This document shows positions 24,601 through 36,600 of a stretch of 64,000 nt of DNA, in pieces. A program made the position numbers and the translations under genes. The notes beneath the pieces were generated by a model that saw only the letters and a list, made by a program, of their open reading frames with translations, had not been told where the DNA came from and did no database searches. This DNA is from Lanius collurio. Its lineage: Eukaryota; Chordata; Aves; Passeriformes; Laniidae. Numbering within the stretch: the stretch's first letter is position 1; every line of letters starts with the position of its first letter. Location of the stretch: contig JACBWW010000029.1 of assembly GCA_020086605.1 (NCBI GenBank), forward strand, positions 914,795 to 978,794, given 5' to 3'.

Positions 24601-27600
24601 AAATGCGTTTTCAGGGCTCTAACTACCAGTGAGTCCCAAGATTGGGACAGGAAGGTTGAGGGTCAGATTAGGTTAGAGAAAGGCAAGAAGTTTTATACAA
24701 TTGATGGTGGGCAGGTCCTGGCACAGGGTACCCAGAGAAGCTGTGGCTGCCCCCTCCCTGGCAGTGTCCAAGGCCAGGGTGGACAGGGTTTGGAGCACCT
24801 TGGGATAGTGGAAGGTGTCCCTGCCATGGCAGGGAGGGAAAAAGAGGAGCTTTAAAGTCCTTCCAACCAAAATATTCTGGGATTCCATGACTGTGATTGC
24901 TGGGAAGGACCAGGGCACACAGACAAGGGCACAGAAGGCAGGGCAGCCAAGGGACTCAAGGTCTGTGAAGAGCTTGTGAAAGACTGCTTTTGGTGGAGTC
25001 CTGAACTAATGGGGAACCAAGTGGATGTGGAAGACAGACAGAAATGGTGGGAGGGAAGGGAAAGGAGGAATTTTGTGCTGTTCCATGCAATAAGCACAAA
25101 TGGCCTGGAGGATTTGTTTCCACAGAGCAGGGCAAGTTCCTCTGGTTAGCAAACTAGAGCAGCTAAATTCCCCTGGCTCTCATGGTTCAGTGACACCACT
25201 CAGCCCCTCTGCTTGGCTTCCTCCCCCTCCACAGCAGATCAAGACAAATCACCCACAGGCCCACAGCCATCTGGCCACACAGCAGGACAGAAAACTCAGA
25301 AGCTCTGCAAAATGACAGTGTCCCAAAAGTACCACCACAGCACTATGAGGCACTTTCAGCCTCCATAAGTGCAGGCAGGAAGCAGAGGTATAGAGGCTCC
25401 CAGGGTCAGGAATTGCATCCGGACCCACTCAGTCACCACACTCATTTCAAGTCCTTATAGGAAGCTCCTGTATCAAAGGCTGCTGGCAGAAAGCCAGTTG
25501 CTGAATCAATTTTAGAGTGGCTAGTGAGGCAGGCAGAGCTCTAAAACTGGGATTTAATGAGGCTGAAGCAGTCAGACCTCTGCCCACAGCAGTGGCAGCC
25601 CCAGCCCAAGCAGAGGGTTCTGGAGCACCTTCAGCCAGGGGTCCCAACCCGCTCCCACAACCAGGAAGGACAGACAAGGAGCAGACAAGGAGAACCAGTC
25701 TCATTTTTGAGACCATCAAAATGGTGTCTTGAGCCAAACCAGCAGGTACAGAGCTGGCAGAGCCAGGGCTGTGTGCAGGGAGCACGGAGCAGTGACAGCT
25801 CACGGCCACGCAGGACAGAGCTGAGCCACCCCTGCTCTCTGCACCTCACTAACTCCTTTTGCCCCTCTGGAAAAAAGACAAGAGGAGCTGTTCTAGCAGA
25901 GTTCCCACCCCAGGGGCACGGCCCTGCTGCCCTTCCCAGTGTGAGGCACAGCACTGAGGTCTGTGAGGATCACCCAGGAGGGACAGAGCCAGGTGACACA
26001 TGCAGAAAAAAGATGGATGTGCAGAGATGACCAAAGGGAAGGAGAAAGCACACAGGAGAGAGCAGAGAGGGGGAAGAGACAGCTCTGTGCAAGGGCTGAA
26101 ATGGATGGGAGGAACATTAGCTGCAAATTACACCAATTATTGAGAGAAAAATGCTTCAGCTCCAGATGAAAATGCTGTGTCTGAGGCAGCACCAAAATGA
26201 ACCAAGTACTGACCATCAGCCCAGGCTGGGCCCCACCTGACCAGTGGCTTTGAGGGAAGGGATCAGGGGCTGGAGTACTGCAATTATGGGAAATCCAACC
26301 TACTGGGAAATGGCTCAATTAGGGGTTTTAAAACACAGGACATAAGAGGCAGGACCAGGTGCAACTGCTGCTCTAGGAAGAAAAACAAGTGCTTTCTTGA
26401 CTCAAGGCTTTGATTGCCTGAACTACAATAAAAGCTGCTTTTTTATTTTTAAGGGCTCTTGTTGACAATCCTGACAAGGCAGGACCTCCTTACTCCTGTA
26501 TTTCTGCTCCAATTCCCCTTTGCAAAGACACATTCACCCTGAACATTCTGGCCTGTCTCTCCTGAGAGGAGAGCTGGTTGGTCCCAGGCATCACCTGAAC
26601 CCTCTGCTGAGCTTCAGGAGAGGGTCCTGAGGCCACCAGACCCCTTCAGTGCCACTGGGACGGGGACATGGTGTGGGGTAGGATGGGACAGACCCTGAGG
26701 GGTGCAGGGAACTGCCTGGCCCTGCTCTTCATGGCCCCAGGTCCCACCAGCAGGTTTCTGCCCCTTGTCCCTGCTGGGCGTCACACTCAGCTCTCCCTGG
26801 GGCCACCCTGGGGTCCCCACACTGAGTCCTGTCACCCCCCAGCCCCGGGGAGCCCAGCACAGCCCAGTGTCACCAGCATGCCCTGCTGACCCCTCCCATA
26901 GCTCATCCACCTCTCAGGGGTCAGGCTCAAGAAGAAATACTCACTGCCTTCACTCTGGTTGTCCTTGTTCGAGTTGTACACCTGGAAAACACAAGCAGAA
27001 AGTCTTATGTAGACCCTGGCTCCAGCTGGGCTGGGACTGCTGGCATGGCTGGTGTCACCCCAGTGTGTCTGCTGCCAGGACCTCCCCCAGCAACCAGGCC
27101 CCCAAACACCTCCGTGACCTTCTGCACACCAATGCTGGCCTGCCACAGCTCTGGAGTTATGTTAAAATACTGACCAGGACAGCTCTCAAAATGAAAGAAT
27201 GCAAATGGGATGGACCAGGTAAAACCAGAAATTGCAGAGGTTTCTGAACAAAATGAAGGCAGGGTTGGACTAGATGACCTCTAAAGGTCCCTTCCAACCC
27301 AAACTATTCCATGATTCTATGATTCCTCTCCTGAAAGACACACACAAAGGATATAAACTTAGAGCAAAGCAGGCAGTTCCCTCATGTGCATTACAGGAAC
27401 CTCTGGCAGGTGTAATCTGGGCAGGGAGCAGGTCCCACCCTCCTCAGGTACAGCCTGAGCAAACAAGCAGGAGAGGAAAAGAAATGTCATTAATTTAGAG
27501 AGGACAAGAAGCAGAGCAGGATGAGGCAGTGAATGCATCCAGCACTGCTCACAGCAGAGCTGCCACCAGGACTCCATCCCAGGCCTTTCCAGCCTTCACA

Positions 27601-30600
27601 TACGGATGCTCCTCCTCCCACCCCAATCACCACCACAGCTTGGCTGCCGGAGATTAAAGTGACATTTCAGTGGATAAAGTAACAGGGGAAAACACTGACA
27701 GGAGGTTTTAACCACGATGTGAGGGCAGTTTAAAAGCCCAGGATAATGCCAACAGCAGCTGTAAGAAGATCAGCCCTCAGATAGGTTGTATTTCTCCAGC
27801 TCAACAGAGTGAAATGGTTTAAAATAATCCTCCAGTGCTCAGAGTCCCAGCAGGAACACACACACACATCCCAGCACTCCAGCAGCATCCCGGGTGTGGC
27901 CGAGTGGGCACCGTCCACTGAACAGGACAAAAGGCTGGTGAAGCTGTTGGGAACAGGGCTGGGAGCCCCTTTCCAAAGGGAGCAGGGAGCTGCCTGCATC
28001 ACATGCTGCCTCCCGAAATAGCCAGCGGGCAAGGCAAGCTTCCAAAGGCCATGTTGATAGCAACACTCAGGCAGCAACCAGACGGGAGAGGCTCCGGGCT
28101 GCAGGCAGGGCTCTGCCTCCACAGGATCCCAATCCCTGACATTAACAGGGAGGGTCTGTGCTTCCCACAGGGTCCCTGCCGTGGGGATCTCCCCCAGGAG
28201 CTCCAGCAGAAGGACAAGGCTGGGAAGTCGCCTGTGATGTTCTCAGAGCCAGCGGCAGCCGGGCTCGGACGCTGCCGGCACAGCAGAGCTCACCACGCTG
28301 CTCACCGGGGCTGCTCCAGCAACCCCCACGGTCAAAAACACCCAGCAGGGCTGTGTGTCCCAGGGCACGTCACCAGCAGGGCACATAAACAGATTCCTTC
28401 CCTGGATGGCACCCAAACATGGGCCATTCCTGCGCTCTGCTGTCCGGGCACCAGCCAGAGCTCGGCAGGACACCTTGGACCTGCTTGGGGAAGCACAAAC
28501 CTAATGGAGCAGCTCAAAACTGGGGTTTGGGCAGGGACTGCTCCCTCCAAGGAGAACCTTCCCTCTCCCCCTCCCAGGACACCTGGCTATGTAACACAAG
28601 ACCAAGCAGAGATGATTGTTTGCAGGAGAAAATCCATCAGCCACATCTGGCGAGCGGGGGATGATTCAGCAGCAAAACCAGCTGCAGTCAGCAAGTGAGT
28701 TTTCCTCTAGGAACAGTGTTTATATCAGGACAATAAAATGAGTGGAAAGAGGGAAGGAAAACACCCGCGGGCTCCCCTGACAGCGCTGCTGCCCTGCAGC
28801 CCCTCCATGGAGTCAGCCTTCCCCAAGGAAGTTCTTCCCTCCAGCTCCAGTGCCTCTGCTGAGGGCACACTGAAGGGACCAGGGGCTCAGCCTGTTACTC
28901 AAAGGCTGGGAGACACAGCCTTTCCTTGGGATCACACACAGACTTCACCCCACACACACAGGGAACACCAAATACAGCAAAGGATCAGGCTTGGAGCAAC
29001 CTGGGACAGTGGGATGGTGGAATGGGGGGTGGAATGACAGGAGCTTTAAGGTCCTTCCAACACAAACCATCCTGAGTCCTGGTGCACAGCACAGCAGCTC
29101 CAGGGAGATCCTCTGCCTGCACATTTGCTCTTCCAGTTTGGATCCATGAAACAACAGAGGCTGTTAATCACCAGAGACTGCTCTTAAAACGAGGGAAAAG
29201 GGCACACAAGGAAACACAATATGTTTATGCCGTTAATTGCAAAGCATGCACACGAGAGGGAAGATTCACACAGAGGTCAACAGCAACCATAAAACACAGA
29301 GACACTGCCACCCTACAGCCATCCAGTCGAGGACAAACGTTTTATCCATCATCTCTGTTAATCCACTAACACCATTCTACACCAGCAGGGTTTTAACCAA
29401 GCCCCAAGTCTGTAATATCCCTTCCTTTTCCAAGAAATGCTTTTTCTATACTGCCTCAAATCTTTTAGAGGGAGATTTTTCGGGATAAGAGAAAGTTTCC
29501 AAGTTTGAGGAAAGGGCTGCTGTGTAAGAGGTCCAAGAGTGAGGCTCTTCCAGTGTCCCCAGGGTAACCCCTGCCCTCCTGGCAAACCCCCTGGGCTCCT
29601 GCCTTGGCAAAGGTCACTCCTGCCCAGCCTGGCCCTAGGGACGTTGATATTCCACTCTTTCCAAAACAGCTCTGACAACAGGCAGGGCTTAAAGCAGAAG
29701 GATGCATTTGAAGATGAAGCCTCACAAGTCAGTCAGTTCATGGACCAACCTCCCCCTGTGAAAGGGTGCAGAATTTTAAAGAGGTTCTTGCTATTCCCCA
29801 CAGCACACACACGGCACCAAGCCTGGGACTGCAGCACCTCTGTCCCAGGAGAGATGGGCTGGGAGCACCTTGGAAAAGCTCTTCTGAACCCTCTTTCCAA
29901 CAGCTGCCAGGAGCTGGATTTAATTTTCCCCCCACCCTCATAGATCTTTGCACCATTCCTGTGCCCAGGCTGGCTGTGGCTGCCTCACACCAGGGACAGT
30001 GCAGTGACACCTCACAGGGTGACAGCATCCAACACACAGCTCGTGGGAGCTGTGCCGAAGACAGGGCCTGGGCAGGAGCTCTGCAGACACACACATTGCC
30101 CAGCACCATGCCAGACAATAAAACACCATTAAATGAGTGTATTTTAATGCCCACACGCTGTTTTTCCTGTTGTTAACACACTCTGGAGAAAACAGCCCTA
30201 AACCCAGAGAGTTTCTTGTGAAATAAAAAGCTTATTTCACTTTCCAGTATTAGTCACTGACAAAGGGTGGGAAAGCTGAGAGAAGAAACATTGCTGGGAG
30301 GTGAAGGGCCTGTGGCCCACGGACACGTGTGGGAACAGGCTGGGTTATAAAACTCCCAGAATTGGGACTAGTGACTAACGTGGAGACAAATCCCTGCCCT
30401 GCAGCACTGCGATGCTTTAGCATCTCGCTCTAATTATTCCCATTTGATTGTATCTCCAGAGCCAAAATATCCTTACCAGGCAGTTTCAGAAGTGATGTGT
30501 ATAGAAAAAAATATATATTAACATAGGATAAAATTGGTGTCTTGTATTTAGTTTCCTGAACTCTGACTGTAGGTGGTCAAATATCCTGAACAAAATCTTT

Positions 30601-33600
30601 TTTTTCGCAGGAGCTACTGCTGCTTCATTCCAGCAGGATAATTGCTGTTTGGAAGCTTAAAGAAGGCCTTTACTACGAGCTACTATTGAAAAATTCCAAG
30701 ATGCATCCATAAGTAATCCAGACAGATAAATTTTGTAAGAGTTACAACTTGTGACTACTTTGACACTTGCACTATGCTCAATTACAAACTCGATATTTAA
30801 GATAATTTATCAAAGAACCAGTTATTCCCTTTGGTGAGACATTTCACCAAATACAGGCTATGTTTTGCAGAGGAAATGGTTTTATAGGGATGATTAAGAG
30901 GTCTGTGAGTGTGTGGTAGGGGAACACACAGCCCAGGAGGCAGCTCCCTGCTCCCCTGGAGCTGGAGGGATGAGCTGGGGTCACTCACTCAGAGCCCAGA
31001 GCTTGCTCCTGGATGTCCCCAGCCTCACACAGACCAAAGCCTGGGCAGAAGCAGCAATGCAGGTGCTGCACCTGCTCCTGCCCCCTCCAAACTCAGTCCT
31101 GCCATTGCCACACACCCTGACACCAGAGCTGTGGATCATGCAAACATCAGCTGTGGAATTTCCAAATCAGAAATCCTCTGAAAGACACCATCTGGAGCCT
31201 AAAATATTCCTACAGCTGCTGACAGCCACTATCTAGAGCCTGAACACCTCTACAACCACTGATGGCCATCACTGAGAACCTAAAACGCTTGCACAGCCAC
31301 CAAGAGACACCATCCAGAGCCTAAAATAGTCCTACAGCCACTGATGGCCACCATCCAGATCCTACAATAATCCTACAGCCACTATTCATCATCTGATGCC
31401 ACTTTCTGCTTGTGCACAGATAAATCAAGAAGAATTCAACCCATCAGTTTCCAGCCTGATCCTAAACAAACCATTTGCACCCATGACATGCAAAGAACAA
31501 AAGCATATGTGAGTGGTTTGGGATGACACTGGATTGTGGGAAAAGGAAGGAGCTGGAAGGGGAACTACAAAAAGATGATGTTGAGTAATTTCATATCTAC
31601 TTCCTCATTTCAGCAGTCACACTGCTGCCCATGGTGCTCATTAGCCTCCACAAGACAGGGGCTGTGCTTCCCTATGTGTGCCACAAACACACATTTCCAT
31701 GAACACACATCTCAGACAAAAAGCAGATTTCCATTTAAAGCTTAAAATCCAAACCAGCCCAACCTAAGCTGCACCCCTTGGAGGCTGCAGAGTTTAGCAT
31801 GGTTCCCTAAATCCTTCAAATGCCAACACGGGCATGAAGTTCTGCCCAATGCTAAAATCTAGAGGACAGGATTGTCCAGCTGCTCAGAAGGAAAAGGGAT
31901 TTAAGGAAAGCACTGGAGACCAAGAGGCCAGCAGCCCTGGTTTGCAGGGAGGGGGATCTCCATCGGAAAAGGATTTCACCTCCGTGCCCTGGCATGGAAG
32001 ATTCCACCTCCCGCTCCTTTCACTGGTGCTGGGACCGTCCCTTCCAGCCAGATGTTCCATGTGGACCATCAGAATGGGCCAGTCCTGCCAGAATTCCCTG
32101 CTCTCCCTGGGGGAGCGTGGTGTTTGCAAGGTCCGGAGCAATGGGAGGAAATGCTGCAGTGTTATGCAATTTCCTTATGATTCATATTCAGAAATCCTCA
32201 AAACAGCCAGGAACAAGTCTTTCAACTTTCAGCTCAAAAGATGCCCCAGCCCAAAGAGTATAAATAGATGTGATATTCCTTCAGAACTGGTAGCCCAAGT
32301 GGGTTCCCAGCCACACTGGGACAGTCTGGGAAGCCATGGGCAGGAGGAGCACAGACATTCCACACGGGTGTTTTGCAACCCTTTTGTAAGGGACAATGGG
32401 CTGCAGACCAGTGCTCCAGCTGGAGTCTGGCCACCCCGACTGACTCAGCTGCTGCTGGGAGTCTGCAGCACCCCAAGCACCCCAGAGCTCACAGAGAGCC
32501 CTGCCCCAGCAGCAGGAAAGCTGAGAATCCCACACATCCCTTCCCCACACCTTAACTGCCCTGCAACAGAAAGAACAAGCCTTTCCTCTCAAGGTCTTCC
32601 TCACTCAGGACACCAGGGCTGTGCCTGGTCCTGTCCCCACAGACCTGAGTGTGTCCTGCAGGGCCCTCCATGGGCACAGGGATGCCCAGAACAGGGCTGG
32701 AACTCCAGCACCCAGCTGGCACAGGCCTGGGCCAGGGGGGCACCCTGTATCCTGTCCCTGCAGCAGCAGGGAAGGGGTCGGAGGAAGAATGGAAAGAAGG
32801 AAGAGGAGGGGAGGAATCACAGGCATGTGCCACACAGGCAGGACCCTCTGGACCTGCCCCTGAGCTGTTCCATTGGGTCACAGCCCCAGAGCAGGATCCC
32901 AGCAAAGCTCATGTACAAGAATCCTATTTCCTTGTTAAAAGCAGGACATCTGGCAACCTTGATGAAATCAGCCCTTGTTTCTGGCTCTGCCTTATCAACC
33001 CTGTTCTATTTTTGTCCTAGAGCCAGGTTTTCATACTACAAGCAGGATTTTCAGAGCTAGACTACACTGTGTTGTGTTTAGAAATAACCTTTCTTGCTCT
33101 GAGAGCCAGGATTTAGATAGGAGTATGATCTCCCTCCCAGGCCACATCCCTGCAAACCTCTCTGCAGCAGGAGGGGAGGGAAAATTATGTCTTGCTTCCC
33201 AAGTGGAGAACTTGGCAGGGCAGCAGAAACCCACTGTGAAATGCTGGTTTATGTCATGCAGACGAAGCTGTTCATTTGGAAGAGTGTGGCCAGGGACCCT
33301 GGCAGCTCCTTCCTTCCTTCCTTCCTTCCCAACCTACTGTTCATTGCAGTCGGAGCCATCTCCCACCTTGTGTCTCCCTTTCTCTCCCCTCCTCCTTCCT
33401 TCCAACATCAATTTCAGCTTCAAACTTATACCCTGGGCCTCATTAAAAGACAGAAAAGAAAAATCTATAATAAATGAAGCATCTAGAGGGCTTGAATCCT
33501 CTACATGGGTCTTGCTCTTCTGTCTCTCGGAACTGAACTAAAGGATGGTTCTAATTAAAAACAAGCCCACATTTTATTACAAGTGCAGGCATTCCCAAGG

Positions 33601-36600
33601 GCCTCTGGAGCCGAGGCCGGCCGGGCTCCCCGCCAGCCAGCTGGGCTGCTTAGCTCAGCGCAGTTATATAACCGTGTTTGTCACCCAAGGAAACAATCAC
33701 CTGGGTCAGAACAAGGCAAAAAATTACCTGGGTCAAACTGTCAGCTTCCCATGGCTCACTCTGAACAGGGAACGCAGCAGCAGCCACTCTGGGGGCTGTG
33801 TGGGAGCGAGGGGAGCAGAGCGTGTCAGATACGTGGCAGCCTCAGAATAACGCAGCTAAAGGTCAACTGCTTCAACAAAATACATTTTTGGAATAACTAA
33901 AGCGCTTAAAGTTTCCCAGAGCAGCATTTTTAAGCGAGCCCAGCGAAGCAGAGATGTTGGGATCACTCAAATCACTGATTGAAGTGAAAACTTCTGCTGG
34001 TTTAAGCTTCCCCCAAGTTTTCTAGGATGCTTGAGCAACAACTTGCACATCCTCCTGCGGCAGCTCTGCCTGGAGCCTGGCCAGCCCCAGCCAGCACACA
34101 CGCCCTTCCTCCTCCCAGCGTCTGCTGACGAACACGGGCTCTCAACACATCAAACCCAGCCTAATTTTAAATGACAGTGTCATCTTTATTTTTAAAATAA
34201 CTGTAACACAGCCGTGCCTGGCACTCTCCTCTGTGGAAGAGCTTTGACACTGCCCGGGTGTTCCGAACAACAGTGGTGGCTTAGTGCCAGGACTGGCTCA
34301 ATCACCACTGCCTGATGCTCTAAAGACTGGGATATCCCTGAGGGGAGACCTCTTTCAGTCCCCAGTTTGCACACCTGGGGACAGGTGTGGGGCAGCACAG
34401 AACCTGAGGGTCTAGGGAAGGCAGCAGAAAGGGGACACAGTCCCATCCCTCCTCTCCCAGAGACTTCTGTAAGCCCAGGGTGGCTGCAGAGGCTTCCTGG
34501 ACCAGTCCTGGAATGCAGCACAAGGTTCTTCCCTGGAGCTGGGAGCCAGCCTGATGGAGATTTAAAGTGTGGTGTCCCTCTCCAAAACTAGCAGCACATT
34601 TATCCCTTTCCAGACAGGACCTGAAATTCTACAGCACTCATAACCTCCCTGGGAAGCCCCCAGCCCTGCCTGTACCCACCCCAGGGCTGCCAGCACTCAC
34701 CAGCACCATTTCCACCACCCAGCAAATTCTGGTTCAGAGACAGCGTGGGACACATCCACTGCACCCTGCCATGGCCTGAGCCTGCTCCTGACCCCAGTCC
34801 TGCTCCTGCCACAGCCCAGCTCCACACACAGATCTGCCACAAATGACAAACTGAGGGTGAATACAGAAATAAAATTATTAAAACAACAAAGACCTTCATC
34901 TGGGGCTGCAGCTGGGAGAAGAAATACCCCTGGCTGAGGGATGGTGGGGGGCTGCAGCAGGACAGTAAATCACTGCTTAAAACCAAATCTGAGACCCAAT
35001 AAAGGAGGAAATAATGGGAGAGGCTGGTGTTGCAAGTCATTGTAGCATGAACCATTTACTTTAATTTTTAATTTAAAGTAGGAAACAATACTCTAATAGC
35101 CTATTTAAATTGGCAGGGAAATTTGTTCTCCCAACATGGAGCTATTCCCTGAATTTCTACGTTTGTTGAATTGCCTGATCAAATAGCTCTCAGCAGAGGT
35201 GATAAAGAGAGGAAAGAAAAGTGAGTACACTCTCTTTGGTCTGTCACTCCAGCTGAGGCTCTGTGCCTCCCTGCTGAGGCTGCCAGCACGGCTGAAGGGT
35301 GGACAGCAAGTTCCCACCAAACCACAACACGAAATCACTGGATGCAAGCACCCTGCACCCTCCCCTGGGGCTGGTTCACCTCTCTGGGCCCAGGCTCACA
35401 AACAAGTTGCTGCAAGCAGCTGCTCCATCCTGTTCCACATCTGTGCTGCAATCCAGGTTCGATTATCCCTGTTCCCCAGGCACCCCACAGACCCCACCCA
35501 GCTCTCAGCACCACCTCACCTCCGGCCTGAACCCAAAACCCAAGAACACACCTGCAGCAGAGCTGCTGGGTGTCCCACACAGCAGGCGTGTGCTGTGCCA
35601 TGTCCTGTGGATCAGGACCCGCACTCACATCCCCAGCCCTCACCCCCTGAGAGTCCTCCTCGGGGGTATCAGCAGGGACAGAACACACAAGGAGATAAGT
35701 GGCTGCCACCAGGTCCCCACCAGAGGCAACACCTCCCAAAGGGAGAGCAAAACCCACCTGGTGTCCTGGGACCAACCACGCCAGTGTCCAGGCAAAGCCA
35801 AACTTTTGTAGACAATTTCTGCAGCACAGGCCCCAAGGAAGAGCCAGGAATGCATTACAGAAACAGTGAGGTATTCACATCAGAGACAGGAGCCACTGCT
35901 CTGCTCCCGCTCTTCCCCAACAACACAGCTGGAACAAGAGGTCACAAACTTGCCAAAACTGGGTGGGACAGCACTTTTAGGTGTGTAAAAGCAAGCCAGA
36001 GGGCTCTTTTCTCTTTCAAAAATTATCTACAATGTTTCTGTAAGTATTTTTCTCTTAAACAGCTTCTTAAGCAGAGGACAAACCCCAGCAGCCACAGTGA
36101 CTCCAGCTGGGTGAGCCGTCAGCCACTGAAGCAGCAGTTGCTGCAACCAAGAATAAAAGCCTGAAGTCAAGGCTTAAGACCTCACTGGCTTAAGTGCTTT
36201 AGAAGCAAAATAAAAGCTTACAAACTCCATGTAAAGCTACTGCTATTACAGGCTTAAATGGGTTACCAAACAAGGGAGGGAGAAGGAGAGAGCAGCAGCG
36301 AGAGCTGATGTGAGAACTAATATGGAGCACGATTCTCTGAGGATCCTCTACCACCACCTTGACCCCAAAAAGGACACAGAATTTCTTGGGGCAATAATCT
36401 TGAACTGTGGGATGCAAGAAAAGCCAAGCAGGAGCTCCCCTGGGACAGTTTGGGGCCCAGTGGGACTCACCACCACCACGGCTCCCCGCACTGGGAGGTG
36501 GGGCAGGGATGCTCCCAGAGCATGGAGAGACTGAGCTCCAGTTCAGGGCAAGTTCACTGGGCTGTCTGGGCTGGGTAACACATTAGAGGCAAAGAGAAGC

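Larger units (their letters stand above)
21119..26944 (-). other. ARHGAP26 intron 12
   Basis: A 5.8-kb intron. It contains the 17-bp minisatellite (22287-22575) and three CR1 pieces (23262-23390, 23788-24000, 24650-24892). Confidence 0.85.

Noticed and set aside
31834..33060. Long open frame on plus (408 codons)
   Set aside because: It lies inside intron 11, has a Pro/Ser/Gln/His-rich composition with no domain or family resemblance, and overlaps open frames on the other strand. Long chance frames are common in GC-rich avian introns.
33660..33685. TATA-like TTATATAA after a GC-rich patch
   Set aside because: A single TATA-like word with no first exon, initiator or downstream open frame to support a promoter.
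35199..36164. Open frame of 321 codons on plus
   Set aside because: Intronic, proline- and histidine-rich, no recognisable motif and no neighbouring gene signals.
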